Assembly (NCBI RefSeq): GCF_016908275.1
Contig: NZ_JAFBDN010000002.1
Span: forward strand, 62,001 to 126,000
Reading direction: 5' to 3'
Length of the DNA stretch: 64,000 nt
Source: Periweissella beninensis
Lineage (GTDB): Bacteria; Bacillota; Bacilli; Lactobacillales; Lactobacillaceae
Shown here: one piece after another, positions 30,146-39,297 of the stretch
How positions within the stretch are numbered: position 1 is the first letter of the stretch
Layout of the letters: each line of letters starts with the position of its first letter
The notes under the pieces: model-generated
Databases searched by the model: none
What the model was told of the DNA's origin: nothing
Seen by the model: only the letters and a program-made list of their open reading frames with translations
Made by a program: the position numbers and the translations under genes

Positions 30146-31443
30146 TTAAACGGTATGCACGCTCTAAAATGACTCAAATTTGGTCGCTAGAGAACCAATA
30201 TGCTAGTTGGCTTGAGGTTGAAATTGCAGTTGTGGCTGCTTGGAATAAGCAAGGGCATGTGCCAGATGCAGACTATCAACTTATAGCGAATAATGCTAAC
30301 TTCAACGTAGCACGCATTGCAGAGATTGAAGCGACCACACGGCATGACATGGTTGCGTTTACACGGAACGTTTCTGAAAGCTTGGGTGCTGAAAAAAAAT
30401 GGATTCATTATGGATTAACTAGTACTGATGTTGTAGATACTGCGCAAGGGTTACGTCTAAAACAAGCAAATAAAATTATCCTAGCAGACTTAGAAAAATA
30501 CCGAGACGTTATTGGGGAAATGGCAGTTACTTATAAAAATACAGTAATGATGGGAAGAACACACGGTGTTCACGCTGAACCAACGACATTTGGTTTAAAA
30601 ATTGCACGTTTTTATGCTGAAGCATTACGTAATATTGAACGCTTTAAGCGAACAGCTAAGGCCGTTGAAACAGGTAAATTGTCAGGCGCAGTGGGAACAT
30701 TTGCCAATGTTCCCATGGAGGTTGAAGAATTTGTTATGAATAAGTTAGGATTAAACTTGCAACCAATTGGTTCTCAAATTTTACCGCGTGACTTACATGC
30801 TGATTATATTAATTCTTTGGGCCTAATTGCAACTAGCCTAGAAAATTTTGCAACTGAGATTAGAAGTTTACAACGTTCTGAAATTCATGAAGTTGAAGAA
30901 AATTTTGGTAAAGGACAAAAAGGATCATCAGCAATGCCCCATAAACGAAATCCAATTGGTTCTGAAAATATTACTGGATTGGCGCGGGTAGTTAGAGGAC
31001 ATATGCAAACAGCAATGGAAGATATTACTCTTTGGCATGAACGAGATATTTCACACTCAGGAGCAGAACGAATTATTTTACCTGATACAACGATACTAGT
31101 TGATTATATGTTACATCGATTTACAAATATTCTGGAAAACTTAGCTGTTTTTCCAGAAACAATGCAACGCAATATGCAACGAACATATGGCTTGATTTAT
31201 AGTCAGCGGCTTTTACTTAAGTTAATTGATGCAGGTTTAAGTCGTGAACTCGCTTATGACACAGTACAACCATTAACTGCAAAATCATGGGATGAACAAA
31301 TTCAATTTAGACCATTAGTTGAAAAAAATAAAATTATTCAGCAATATTTAACATCTGCTGATATCGCTGATGCTTTTGATTATAGTTATCATTTAAAAAA
31401 TGTTGATGCAATTTTTGCGCGTTTGGGGTTGGTTGCCAAATAG
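30142..31443 (+). CDS. purB: adenylosuccinate lyase
   Basis: Cleaves adenylosuccinate to AMP and fumarate, and SAICAR in the purine pathway. The 433-residue fumarase-superfamily protein has [28 protein letters not shown] with the catalytic His, and the mobile signature loop [17 protein letters not shown] with the catalytic Ser. The start is ATG 30142 inside the purA stop codon, with AGGAG at 30130-30134; an 18-base longer in-frame reading has no binding site. It lies between purA and hpt, so synthesis and salvage of AMP/IMP are co-regulated. Confidence 0.97.
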   Translation: MIKRYARSKMTQIWSLENQYASWLEVEIAVVAAWNKQGHVPDADYQLIANNANFNVARIAEIEATTRHDMVAFTRNVSESLGAEKKWIHYGLTSTDVVDTAQGLRLKQANKIILADLEKYRDVIGEMAVTYKNTVMMGRTHGVHAEPTTFGLKIARFYAEALRNIERFKRTAKAVETGKLSGAVGTFANVPMEVEEFVMNKLGLNLQPIGSQILPRDLHADYINSLGLIATSLENFATEIRSLQRSEIHEVEENFGKGQKGSSAMPHKRNPIGSENITGLARVVRGHMQTAMEDITLWHERDISHSGAERIILPDTTILVDYMLHRFTNILENLAVFPETMQRNMQRTYGLIYSQRLLLKLIDAGLSRELAYDTVQPLTAKSWDEQIQFRPLVEKNKIIQQYLTSADIADAFDYSYHLKNVDAIFARLGLVAK

Positions 31444-31464
31444 TAAAGATAGGGAATTAATTTA

Positions 31465-31989
31465 ATGACAATAAAAATGAATCATGTAGTGCTTACGGAA
31501 AGTGAAATTAAAAGTTTAGTTAAGCGTTTAGCAGATGAGATTCGACGCGATTATGTAAATCGGCAACCTATTATGGTGCCAATTATGAAAGGTGCTATTG
31601 TTTTTACTGCTGATTTATTGCGTGAGCTAAGCGATATGAAATTTGATTTTGATTATGTTGATGTATCAAGTTATGCACATGGTGCATCAACTGGGGATTT
31701 GCAAGTTGAAGTTAATGTAAAAAAAGATATTACTGGACGTGATGTAATCTTAATTGACGAAATTATTGATACCGGATTAACACTCGATTTTTTACAAGCA
31801 GAGTTTAAAAAATATGGTGCAAAAACTGTTGCATCGGTAGTGGCGGTTGATAAAAAGGCTGGGCGAAAAGTTGATATTGAAGCGAATTATGTTGGTGCAA
31901 TCGTACCTAATGAATATTTATTGGGATATGGTATGGATTTAGATGGGAATTACCGTTTTTTACCACAAATTATTGCTATTAAAAATTAA
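31465..31989 (+). CDS. hpt: hypoxanthine(-guanine) phosphoribosyltransferase family protein
   Basis: A 174-residue type I phosphoribosyltransferase that salvages hypoxanthine (and probably guanine) with PRPP to IMP/GMP. PIMKGAIVFTADL contains the PPi loop, and VILIDEIIDTGLTLDFL is the 13-residue PRPP-binding motif with its two acidic residues. PNEYLLGYGMDL is the typical C-terminal hood. The ribosome binding site is TAGGGA, 21 bases after purB. In other Firmicutes hpt lies near tilS-ftsH, so its placement with purA-purB is a local feature. A very long hairpin follows. Confidence 0.94.
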   Translation: MTIKMNHVVLTESEIKSLVKRLADEIRRDYVNRQPIMVPIMKGAIVFTADLLRELSDMKFDFDYVDVSSYAHGASTGDLQVEVNVKKDITGRDVILIDEIIDTGLTLDFLQAEFKKYGAKTVASVVAVDKKAGRKVDIEANYVGAIVPNEYLLGYGMDLDGNYRFLPQIIAIKN

Positions 31990-32043
31990 TTTTTGATGGT
32001 ATGTAACTACGTGTTTTAAGAGGAATTTTAATAAATTAATAAA

Positions 32044-32112
32044 ATAACTGAATTGAAGTGCCCCCTGATATTGGATTAAACCCAATATCAGGGGGCACTT
32101 CAATTCAGTTAT
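32044..32112. repeat. perfect 31-bp inverted repeat (long hairpin) after hpt
   Basis: Arms 32044-32074 and 32082-32112 are exact complements with a 7-base spacer; the core is GTGCCCCCTGATATTGG. No T-run follows on the plus strand; on the minus strand a weak TTATTTTATT follows. It may act as terminator, 3' stabiliser, or be a palindromic repeat unit. Confidence 0.85.
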
Positions 32113-32265
32113 TCAGTAATAAAACATATTATGTTTTTGATAAGATGATTATGATAATCAAAAGCTGTAATTCTTGTTTAATAATTCCAAAGAGTTATTA
32201 TTTTTGATATTCATTAGCACCCAGTTTAGGTTATAATTAGGTGAAAAATTAAGGAGTAATAAATA

Positions 32266-32610
32266 ATGGCATTTGAAAAACAAGCACAGTTAGTAGGAGA
32301 TACACGGATATTTGCAGTGCATCCTAAAGTTAAAAAATATGCTTTAATGGATACAGGATTTTTGCAACAAAAGAATGGTTCATTTCAACTACTTCGACAA
32401 CTTGAACCAGATAAGTCTTTTGAGGAATCATTTAAGCTAAAAATTGTTTTTGCGAAAGATTTATCAGGATTTAAACTTAAAACAGTTAATAGTTTAGGCA
32501 ATACAGTGGTCAATGTATTTAAGCATGACCGCCAAATAAAAATGGTTGAACAACTTGATTATTATTTAAATGAATTAGTAAATCGTGAAATTTTACTTGA
32601 AATTAATTAA
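32266..32610 (+). CDS. DUF1831 family protein
   Basis: A 114-residue protein matching DUF1831, a small Lactobacillales family seen next to cysteine desulfurase genes and annotated as 'putative amino acid metabolism'. The pattern MAFEKQAQLVGDT, KKYALMDTGF, GSFQLLRQLEP and the final VEQLDYYLNELVNREIL is what I recall of the family. Here it stands alone between hpt and the alaS leader, with no cysteine desulfurase nearby. There is no cysteine, signal or membrane segment. A good AAGGAG site precedes the ATG. Molecular function is unknown. Confidence 0.75.
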   Translation: MAFEKQAQLVGDTRIFAVHPKVKKYALMDTGFLQQKNGSFQLLRQLEPDKSFEESFKLKIVFAKDLSGFKLKTVNSLGNTVVNVFKHDRQIKMVEQLDYYLNELVNREILLEIN

Positions 32611-32664
32611 AAAAATTAAAAAGAGTTACTTTTATAATAGTTAAAAAATGTTATGATATAAGGT

Positions 32665-32877
32665 ATGAATATATTGTACGTTGGTGGGGATAGAGATACT
32701 TTGGTTGGTGTAAAAAGTACAAAATTAACGTAACAATGCTCTCAGACAATGTGCGTATTGCACCGTTACTCAGCGTTAATGAGAATTAAGCGGTTACGAT
32801 GGAAAGTCGTTGCAAGCAGAGTGGTACCACGTGTAGCGCGTCTCTGTGTGCAAGGACTTTTTTTATATATTTTTATT
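32665..32877 (+). ncRNA. alanine T-box leader of alaS
   Basis: The T-box core AGAGTGGTACCACG is perfect. Stem I is supported by ATTGT/ACAAT at the base, ACGTT/AACGT and ACTTT/AAAGT above it, and the distal loop TTGGTGTAA. The likely specifier is GCT (Ala) at 32738-32740. The terminator pairs GTCGTTGCAAGCAGAG imperfectly with CTCTGTGTGCAAGGAC and ends in a run of seven T. Uncharged tRNA-Ala would favour the antiterminator and alaS expression. Confidence 0.92.
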
Positions 32878-32898
32878 TATAAGAAAGCGAGTAAATTG

Positions 32899-35541
32899 AT
32901 GAAAGAATTAACTTCAGCCGAAATTAGGTCAATGTTTTTAAAGTTTTTTGAATCAAAGGGGCATAGCATTGAACCCTCACAATCATTGATTCCTCATGAT
33001 GATCCAACTTTACTTTGGATTAATTCTGGTGTTGCAACTTTAAAAAAATATTTTGATGGTTCAGTTGTCCCACAAAATAAACGGATTACAAATGCACAAA
33101 AATCAATCAGAACTAATGATATTGAAAATGTAGGTCATACAGCCCGCCATCATACACTATTTGAAATGATGGGTAATTTTTCAATTGGCGATTATTTTAA
33201 AGAAAATGCGATTCCTTGGGCATGGGAACTTTTGACGGCAAAAGAATGGTTTGCTATGGATCCGGAAAAACTTTACGTGACAGTTTATCCAAAGGATACT
33301 GACGCAAAGGATATTTGGCTTAAGACTGGGGTGCCATTAGATCATATTTTTGAAGTAGAAGATAATTTTTGGGATATAGGACAAGGGCCTTCAGGTCCAG
33401 ATACAGAAATTTTTTACGATCGTGGTGTTGAATTTGATAATTTAGCAGCTGATGATCCTGAAAATTATCCAGGCGGTGAGAATGAGCGTTATTTAGAAAT
33501 TTGGAATATTGTATTTTCACAATTTAATCATACACCAGAAGACACTTATGAAGAATTACCTCATAAAAACATTGATACGGGAATGGGCTTGGAACGAGTT
33601 GTTTCAGTGTTTCAAAATGCTAAAACTAATTTTGAAACAGATCTATTTTTGCCAATTATTCATACTGCGGAAAAACTAGGATCAGGTGTTAAATATGGCG
33701 ATAGTGCAGTGACAGACGTTTCATTTAAAGTTATTGCAGATCATGCCCGTGCAGTTACTTTTGCTATTTCTGATGGTGCATTACCTTCAAATGAAGGACG
33801 AGGCTATGTTATTCGGCGCTTACTACGACGTGCCGTGTTACATGGTCGTAAATTAGGAATCAATGGTGAGTTTTTAACTAAATTGGTACCGGTTGTTGGT
33901 AAAATCATGGCGTCATATTATCCAGAGGTTTTAGAAAATAGTGACTACATTATTAGTGTTGTGGCAGCGGAAGAAAAACGATTTAACGAAACACTTACTG
34001 ATGGATTAAAGATGTTAAATGAAGTTATTTCTGATACGAAGGCTAAGAATGCTAAAGAAATTAGCGGATTAGTGGCTTTTAAGCTTTATGATACTTATGG
34101 ATTTCCGTATGAGTTAACAGAAGAATATGCGCAAGATGAAGCATTAACTGTTGATCGCACTGGCTTTGATGTTGAAATGAACGAACAACGTAATCGGGCC
34201 CGAGCAGCCCGTAGTGATAATAAATCAATGGGTGTCCAAAGTAAATTACTTACAGATTTACATACACCTTCAAAATACGTTGGTTGGACTGAGTTAAATG
34301 TTAATAAGGCTAAATTACTAAATATTATCGAAAATGGCGAACTAGTAAAAAAAGCAACAACTGGCAAAGTTGTGCAAGTTATTTTTGATCAAACACCATT
34401 TTATGCGGAAATGGGTGGACAAATTGCTGATCGAGGAACGATTGAAAATGATAATGAAATATTTGGTGAAGTTGTTGATGTTCAACATGCACCAAATGGG
34501 CAAAACTTACATACCGTTAAGGTATTAAAAGAATTATCAATTGATACAGATTATCAATTAAGGGTGGATCAAACATTTCATGCGCAAGTATCTAAAAACC
34601 ATACAGCAACGCATATGTTAGATCAGGCTTTGCGTAATATATTAGGTAAACATACTAGTCAAGCAGGTTCTTTGGTTACACCGGAATATTTAAGATATGA
34701 TTTTTCTTTCAATGGTGCTGTACCACAAAAGAAATTAGATGAGATTGAAGCATTAATCAACGAAAAAATTAATGCAAGCTTACCAATTGAATGGATTGAA
34801 ACTGACATTGAATCTGCACAAAAATTAGGTGCAGTTGCGGTCTTTACTGAAAAATATGGAGAAACTGTTCGAGTTGTTTCAATTGGTGACTTTAATGCTG
34901 AGTTTGATGGAGGAACACATGCCAAAAATACAAGTGAATTAGGTTTGTTTAAAATTGTAAGTGAATCTGGTATCGGGGCTGGTATACGTCGAATTGAAGC
35001 AGTAACAGGAAATGCAGCGTTTAAGCTTATGAAACAACATGAGAGAATGCTAGTGCAAGTTGCACAATTAACGAAAGCGCCTCAATTAACGGATACTGTA
35101 AGTAAAGTCCAAATGCTGCAAGAGCAACTTAAAGAACTTGAACGGCAAAATACGAGCTTAGCTACCAAACTAGCTAGTCAAGCCGCTAATGCCATTTTTG
35201 ATGATGTAAAAACAATTAATGAGCATACTTTAATTGCTGCTAAGATAGACGTAACTGGCATGGATCAATTACGTGCAATTGCTGACGACTGGAAATCTAA
35301 GGAAGCATCTGATGTATTGGTTTTAATGGCGCAAACTGGTGCAGAAAAAGTTAATTTAATTGTAGCAATGAGTAAGACTGCAGTTGATAAGAATCTGAAA
35401 GCTGGTGATTTGGTAAAAGCGATTGCTCCTATTATTGGTGGCAATGGTGGCGGTCGCCCTGATTTAGCACAAGCAGGTGGTAAAAACCCATCTGGGATTA
35501 ATGAGGCCTTAATAGCAGCTGCTGACTGGTTAGCACGGTAG
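32899..35541 (+). CDS. alaS: alanyl-tRNA synthetase
   Basis: Charges tRNA-Ala; class II synthetase of 880 residues with an editing domain. ATG 32899 lies just downstream of the T-box terminator; the longer ORF from 32749 is a reading of the leader RNA and is rejected. Motif 1 to 3 of the catalytic domain are in the first 250 residues ([36 protein letters not shown]), the editing-domain HTATHML and the second zinc-like motif [13 protein letters not shown] follow, and the C-Ala domain ends in [15 protein letters not shown]. It precedes ireB-ruvX-DUF1292, a conserved Firmicutes order. Confidence 0.98.
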   Translation: MKELTSAEIRSMFLKFFESKGHSIEPSQSLIPHDDPTLLWINSGVATLKKYFDGSVVPQNKRITNAQKSIRTNDIENVGHTARHHTLFEMMGNFSIGDYFKENAIPWAWELLTAKEWFAMDPEKLYVTVYPKDTDAKDIWLKTGVPLDHIFEVEDNFWDIGQGPSGPDTEIFYDRGVEFDNLAADDPENYPGGENERYLEIWNIVFSQFNHTPEDTYEELPHKNIDTGMGLERVVSVFQNAKTNFETDLFLPIIHTAEKLGSGVKYGDSAVTDVSFKVIADHARAVTFAISDGALPSNEGRGYVIRRLLRRAVLHGRKLGINGEFLTKLVPVVGKIMASYYPEVLENSDYIISVVAAEEKRFNETLTDGLKMLNEVISDTKAKNAKEISGLVAFKLYDTYGFPYELTEEYAQDEALTVDRTGFDVEMNEQRNRARAARSDNKSMGVQSKLLTDLHTPSKYVGWTELNVNKAKLLNIIENGELVKKATTGKVVQVIFDQTPFYAEMGGQIADRGTIENDNEIFGEVVDVQHAPNGQNLHTVKVLKELSIDTDYQLRVDQTFHAQVSKNHTATHMLDQALRNILGKHTSQAGSLVTPEYLRYDFSFNGAVPQKKLDEIEALINEKINASLPIEWIETDIESAQKLGAVAVFTEKYGETVRVVSIGDFNAEFDGGTHAKNTSELGLFKIVSESGIGAGIRRIEAVTGNAAFKLMKQHERMLVQVAQLTKAPQLTDTVSKVQMLQEQLKELERQNTSLATKLASQAANAIFDDVKTINEHTLIAAKIDVTGMDQLRAIADDWKSKEASDVLVLMAQTGAEKVNLIVAMSKTAVDKNLKAGDLVKAIAPIIGGNGGGRPDLAQAGGKNPSGINEALIAAADWLAR

Positions 35542-35650
35542 TTTTACAAAACTGTAAATATTTGATTTAATTTTAGGGTTTAAGCTATACTTTATTGCTA
35601 TTTACGTATACAATTACTAGTATTAAAATATATGTCTGGAGGTAGCCAAT

Positions 35651-35902
35651 ATGAGTTCATTAGATGAAACAACATTGTTTAATTTTGGAAATGCGCAACC
35701 TAAAGATGTGCATGAAACATTAGAAACAGTATATGCGGCACTAGAAAGCAAAGGGTACGATCCAATTAATCAAATTGTTGGTTATTTAATTTCTGGTGAT
35801 CCGGCTTACATCCCTCGTTTAAACGATGCCCGTAATTTAATAAGAAAGCATGAGCGTGATGAAATTATAGAAGAGCTTGTGAAGAGTTATTTAAAAAAAT
35901 GA
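35651..35902 (+). CDS. ireB: IreB family regulatory phosphoprotein (DUF965)
   Basis: An 83-residue protein matching IreB/YrzL. In Enterococcus faecalis IreB is phosphorylated on N-terminal threonines by the PASTA kinase IreK and affects cephalosporin resistance. The N-terminal [11 protein letters not shown] has the Thr pair before the FNF motif, and [21 protein letters not shown] is the family hallmark. The site GGAGG precedes the ATG. Its last codon overlaps the ruvX start (ATGA). The order alaS-ireB-ruvX-DUF1292 is conserved. Confidence 0.93.
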   Translation: MSSLDETTLFNFGNAQPKDVHETLETVYAALESKGYDPINQIVGYLISGDPAYIPRLNDARNLIRKHERDEIIEELVKSYLKK

Positions 35903-36336
35903 CACGATTATTAGGTTTAGATGTGGGTTCGAAAACAGTTGGAGTGGCAGTTAGTGATATAATGGGATGGACTGCGCAAGCTGTTGAAATTATCCAGATT
36001 AATGAAGAAGAAAAAGAATTTGGTATTGATCGTATGAAGGAGCTAGTTACACAGTATCAGCCAACTGGGTTTGTGTTAGGATTACCTAAAAATATGAATA
36101 ATACACTTGGGCCACGTGCACAAGCAGCGCAGGACTATGGCGATTTGTTAGTTAAAACATTTGACTTACCAATTGATTTTATTGACGAACGATTAACGAC
36201 TGTTGAAGCGGAACGGATGTTAGTTGAAGAAGCGGATACATCACGTAAGAAACGGAAAAAAGTAATCGATAAACTGGCAGCTAGCCTAATTTTACAAAAT
36301 TATTTGGATGCCGGCGGAAAATTAACGAAAGCATGA
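35899..36336 (+). CDS. ruvX: YqgF/RuvX family nuclease (putative pre-16S rRNA processing or Holliday junction resolvase)
   Basis: A 145-residue RNase H-fold protein of the YqgF family, implicated in 16S rRNA 5' maturation and proposed as a Holliday junction resolvase. [17 protein letters not shown] contains the first catalytic Asp, [15 protein letters not shown] is diagnostic, and [13 protein letters not shown] carries the second acidic residue. The ATG overlaps the ireB stop by four bases. It lies upstream of the DUF1292 gene by 9 bases. Confidence 0.94.
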   Translation: MTRLLGLDVGSKTVGVAVSDIMGWTAQAVEIIQINEEEKEFGIDRMKELVTQYQPTGFVLGLPKNMNNTLGPRAQAAQDYGDLLVKTFDLPIDFIDERLTTVEAERMLVEEADTSRKKRKKVIDKLAASLILQNYLDAGGKLTKA

Positions 36337-36345
36337 GGAAATAAC

Positions 36346-36645
36346 ATGGCAGAAGAACCAAAAGAACAATTAATCACATTAGTTGATGAACAAGGAAATG
36401 AACAACTTTTTAATGTGTTGTTTACTTTTGATTCAGATGATTATAAAAAATCATATATCTTACTTTATCCTGAAGGAACTGAAGAAGATGAAGAAGTTGA
36501 TATTCAGGCATTTTCGTTTAATCCTAATGAAGATGGCGAAGCTACTGAAGGTGAATTAGAACCAATTGAAGATGATGAAGAGTGGGCTATGGTGGAAGAA
36601 GTTTTAAATACTTTTTTAGCCGACGATAATAATTTTGAGGCTTAA
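36346..36645 (+). CDS. DUF1292 (YrzB) family protein
   Basis: A 99-residue very acidic protein, typical of YrzB/DUF1292: [22 protein letters not shown] is followed by [22 protein letters not shown] and an Asp/Glu-rich tail. Its function is unknown. It is the last gene of the conserved alaS-ireB-ruvX-yrzB order. The ribosome binding site GAGGA overlaps the ruvX stop. In many lactobacilli cvpA and mutS2 follow; here an unrecognised gene and lexA follow. Confidence 0.9.
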   Translation: MAEEPKEQLITLVDEQGNEQLFNVLFTFDSDDYKKSYILLYPEGTEEDEEVDIQAFSFNPNEDGEATEGELEPIEDDEEWAMVEEVLNTFLADDNNFEA

Positions 36646-36680
36646 TTAGCGTTCATTCGTAATTTTTAATGGTTAAACTT

Positions 36681-36719
36681 AAGAAAGCTAGGCAAAGTAA
36701 TTGCGCTAGCTTTCTTTTT
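36681..36719 (+). terminator. terminator-like hairpin directly upstream of a ribosome binding site
   Basis: AAGAAAGCTAG plus GCAA pairs with TTGC plus GCTAGCTTTCTT, with a one-base bulge, and is followed by a T-rich run. The AGGAGG of the next gene begins only 7 bases after it, so it is either the terminator of the ruvX-DUF1292 unit or an attenuator in the leader of the next gene. Confidence 0.8.
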
Positions 36720-36737
36720 ATTTTTAGGAGGATAATA

Positions 36738-37094
36738 ATGAACGTTTATGCAATTACAATTGTTAATCAGACCTTTATTGATGAAACGTCAGAACCATTT
36801 TTTGATGTAATAACTTTTTTAGCTAAGTTAACAAATACGCAAAGTCAAGATGTGCACTTCTTAAAAGAATTGGCAACTAGGACACAAATTACCCCAGCAT
36901 ACTCAATTGGTAATGAGCGTGTTATTGAAAAAGTGATGAAGGTCATTGATATATACGAATTAGTTGATCAAATTAGCTTTGGTGATGACGAGTATCCAGA
37001 GGTTAATAGCCGCCAAATCGTACCACCAAAAGCCATAAAGTTAGACGAGTTTTTATCAACTTATTTTGGCGATTTTGTTCTTGAAGATGAATGA
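36738..37094 (+). CDS. hypothetical protein (118 aa)
   Basis: I do not recognise this protein. ATG 36738 follows a perfect AGGAGG at 36726-36731; the longer in-frame reading from 36669 runs through the hairpin and is rejected. The protein begins MNVYAITIVNQTFIDE and ends in an acidic tail with FGDFVLEDE; it is soluble, acidic, probably alpha/beta, without cysteine, signal or membrane segment. No promoter could be seen between the hairpin and the gene, so expression may depend on read-through of the hairpin. lexA follows on the same strand behind its own promoter, whose LexA box begins 3 bases after this gene. Confidence 0.7.
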   Translation: MNVYAITIVNQTFIDETSEPFFDVITFLAKLTNTQSQDVHFLKELATRTQITPAYSIGNERVIEKVMKVIDIYELVDQISFGDDEYPEVNSRQIVPPKAIKLDEFLSTYFGDFVLEDE

Positions 37095-37096
37095 TA

Positions 37097-37136
37097 CGAA
37101 CGTTAGTTTGAAAAAAATTAGTTTTTAAAGTATACT
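37097..37136 (+). promoter_or_regulatory. LexA (SOS) box overlapping lexA promoter
   Basis: CGAACGTTAGTTTG at 37097-37110 matches the Gram-positive SOS box CGAAC-N4-GTTYG. It overlaps the -35 TTGAAA (37108-37113), which is 17 bp from the -10 TATACT (37131-37136). LexA binding here would block the promoter. Confidence 0.9.
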
Positions 37137-37188
37137 TACCTTAAACATAGGACGAATTTTATGGTAAAAATGATTAAGAGGTGGCTTA

Positions 37189-37815
37189 ATGGCGCGTGAA
37201 AGTAAGCAAGTTGATGTTTTACGAGTGATTTATGAAAAACAAACCAATCAAGGATATCCACCAACTGTGCGTGAAATTGGTGAAGCTGTCGGCTTATCTT
37301 CGACTTCAACAGTTCATGGGCATCTAGATCGATTGCAGAAAAAAGGGTATCTTAAAAAGGATCCAACTAAACCACGAGCAATTGAAATTACTGATGAAGG
37401 ACTAACGCTTTTAGGGATTTCTAATAATCAGGGGAAAATTCCGGTTATCGGTGTTGTGACTGCTGGGACACCAATTCTTGCTGTTGAAAACCAAGCTGAT
37501 GATTATTTTCCATTACCTGATAATTTAATACCTTATGATGGTGACCTATTTATGCTGAATGTTCATGGGACATCGATGATTAATATTGGCATTTTAGATG
37601 GTGATCAAGTAATTGTTAAAAAGCAAGACTACGCTGAAAATGGTGAAATTGTAGTTGCGATGACTAATGATGATGAGGCAACTGTTAAGCGTTTCTTTAA
37701 AGAAAACAACTATTTTAGATTACAACCAGAAAATGATGATATGGCCCCAATTATTTTAGAAACAGTTACTATTTTAGGTAAAGTTGTTGGGTTATATCGA
37801 AGCGAAGTATATTAA
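37189..37815 (+). CDS. lexA: SOS repressor LexA
   Basis: A 208-residue self-cleaving repressor of the DNA damage response. The N-terminal winged helix carries [20 protein letters not shown] as recognition region. The cleavage bond lies between Ala92 and Gly93 in VVTAGTP; the catalytic dyad is Ser129 in HGTSMIN and Lys167 in TVKRF. An SOS box overlaps its own promoter, so it is autoregulated. The DUF896 gene follows 32 bases later and is probably co-transcribed, recalling the Bacillus lexA/yneA-yneB-ynzC neighbourhood. Confidence 0.97.
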   Translation: MARESKQVDVLRVIYEKQTNQGYPPTVREIGEAVGLSSTSTVHGHLDRLQKKGYLKKDPTKPRAIEITDEGLTLLGISNNQGKIPVIGVVTAGTPILAVENQADDYFPLPDNLIPYDGDLFMLNVHGTSMINIGILDGDQVIVKKQDYAENGEIVVAMTNDDEATVKRFFKENNYFRLQPENDDMAPIILETVTILGKVVGLYRSEVY

Positions 37816-37847
37816 TTACTACTTGAATAAAGTGGAGGATATGATTG

Positions 37848-38087
37848 ATGGAACCAGAAAAATTAAGAAAACGGATAAATGAATTAGCTGCTAAGAAGAA
37901 AAAAGAAGGTTTGTCTGAAACAGAGGAAGTGGAACGTGCCGCGTTAAGAGCAGAATTTTTAGCTAATTTCCGCCAAGCTTTTCGATCACAAGTTGAAATG
38001 ATGCAAGTTTTTGATAAGGCTGGAAAAGAAGTTACCCCAGAAAAAGTACGAGAAATTCAAAGAAAGAAGGGGCTTCGTGACGATTAA
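37848..38087 (+). CDS. ynzC: DUF896 (YnzC) family protein
   Basis: A 79-residue helical protein of the YnzC/DUF896 family: INELAAKKKKEGLSETEEVERAALR forms a helix-turn-helix hairpin, and REIQRKKGLRDD ends it. Bacillus ynzC belongs to the SOS-induced yneA operon; here the gene follows lexA and should be induced by DNA damage. Biochemical role unknown. I chose ATG 37848 with GGAGG 9 bases upstream; a TTG directly before it in frame is a less likely start. Confidence 0.88.
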   Translation: MEPEKLRKRINELAAKKKKEGLSETEEVERAALRAEFLANFRQAFRSQVEMMQVFDKAGKEVTPEKVREIQRKKGLRDD

Positions 38088-38153
38088 CTCTTTTTTTATT
38101 ATGAATAATAAAGTACACTGAAAGATGAAGTTTTTTATTTAGGAGAATAGTAC

Positions 38154-38375
38154 ATGGTATCAACTGGAATTATGGTATTAGCAGTGATTATTGCACTCGT
38201 TATTGGTGTTGTGGGTGGTTTTTTTATGGCTCGCAAATATATGGAAACATATTTGAAAAAAAATCCACCTATTTCTGAAGAAATGATTCGTTCCATGATG
38301 ATTTCGATGGGGCAAACACCTTCACAAAAACGTTTAAACCAAGTTATGGCATCAATGCGTAATCGGAAAGATTAG
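38154..38375 (+). CDS. yneF: YneF family (UPF0154) membrane protein
   Basis: A 73-residue protein with one N-terminal membrane helix (about residues 5-27, ending GGFFMARKYM) and a short cytoplasmic tail with NPPISEEMIRSMMISMGQTPSQK, the UPF0154/YneF signature. Function unknown. An AGGAG site precedes the ATG. It lies after the DUF896 gene, as yneF lies near the SOS genes in Bacillus, and a terminator follows. Confidence 0.9.
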   Translation: MVSTGIMVLAVIIALVIGVVGGFFMARKYMETYLKKNPPISEEMIRSMMISMGQTPSQKRLNQVMASMRNRKD

Positions 38376-38416
38376 TGGAATAAAATGCTAGTTAATAGCA
38401 TTAAACAAAGAAAATG

Positions 38417-38451
38417 AATGACGAAATTTTAATAAATTTCGCCATTTTTTT
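38417..38451 (+). terminator. intrinsic terminator after yneF
   Basis: AATGACGAAATTT pairs with AAATTTCGCCATT (one wobble or mismatch) and ends in a run of seven T. The following 140 bases to plsC hold no ORF that I can support. Confidence 0.85.
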
Positions 38452-38593
38452 ATTAGAAACTAAACTTACGATCGACAGATTGTAGCTTTTGGTTAAATAG
38501 CGCTACCATAAAAGCACCACAAAAAAGAAGAAATGATAACACGTTCTCTTTGTAGTGCCCGCATACTATTTTAAATATATGCTATAATAAAAT

Positions 38594-39217
38594 TTAATTT
38601 TTTGGTTTGGGATCAATATAGATATAATTAGGATCGAGTTCGTGATCTAGTGCATCAAAGGATGTTTGTAATTTGTTAGTAAATTCTTCGATGTTTTCCT
38701 CAGTTAGTTTTTCACCACGATTAACATAAATAGGTTCACCAAAATTAAGACTAACATTATTTCTTTTGAATAAGTTACGAAATTTAACTGGGCCTTGATA
38801 TACGATAGGGACCACTGGTTTACCTGATAGTTTAGCAATCATCATAACTCCTGATTTTAATTCGCTACTGTGTCTTGAACCTGAAGGAAACATAATTAGA
38901 CCCAAACCGTGTTTCAGATTTTTGGTGGGTGTTTTAATCACTGAAGGTCCAGGATTACTACGATCAACTGGAAAAGCATTTGCATGGACTAAGATCCAAC
39001 GTAAGATGGGATTTTTAAATAATTCGATTTTAGCCATAAAGCTAAATTTTAATGGAGCTGCTGCTAAAGCAAAATAAATAGGATCCCACCAGGTTCGATG
39101 TGGACCAGCTAAAATGAAGCTACCAGATGGTAGTTTTTGGTAATTTTTAACCATTGGCTTACCATTGATTAAATAAAGAATCCAACGAGCTACGACTCGA
39201 ATGAATGAATAAAACAT
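38594..39217 (-). CDS. plsC: 1-acyl-sn-glycerol-3-phosphate acyltransferase (PlsC family)
   Basis: Transfers an acyl chain to lysophosphatidic acid in phospholipid synthesis at the membrane inner face. The 207-residue protein has the catalytic HxxxxD motif as His40-RTWW-Asp45, the substrate motif MFPSGSRHSS (in place of FPEGTRS) and VVPIVYQGP. An amphipathic N-terminal segment (YSFIRVVARWILYLI) should hold it to the membrane. It is divergent from the methyltransferase gene and shares an 80-base intergenic region with it. Confidence 0.92.
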   Translation of the reverse strand: MFYSFIRVVARWILYLINGKPMVKNYQKLPSGSFILAGPHRTWWDPIYFALAAAPLKFSFMAKIELFKNPILRWILVHANAFPVDRSNPGPSVIKTPTKNLKHGLGLIMFPSGSRHSSELKSGVMMIAKLSGKPVVPIVYQGPVKFRNLFKRNNVSLNFGEPIYVNRGEKLTEENIEEFTNKLQTSFDALDHELDPNYIYIDPKPKN

Positions 39218-39297
39218 ATAAAAGTACTCCTTATATTTGATTCCATATACTGTGTTAAGTATGCAAAATTTATTAAATTAAAGCAAGTAGGTAACGT

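Noticed and set aside
32749-32898. N-terminal extension of alaS reading through the leader
   Set aside because: The stretch encodes the T-box antiterminator and terminator RNA; the AlaS family begins at the ATG 32899.
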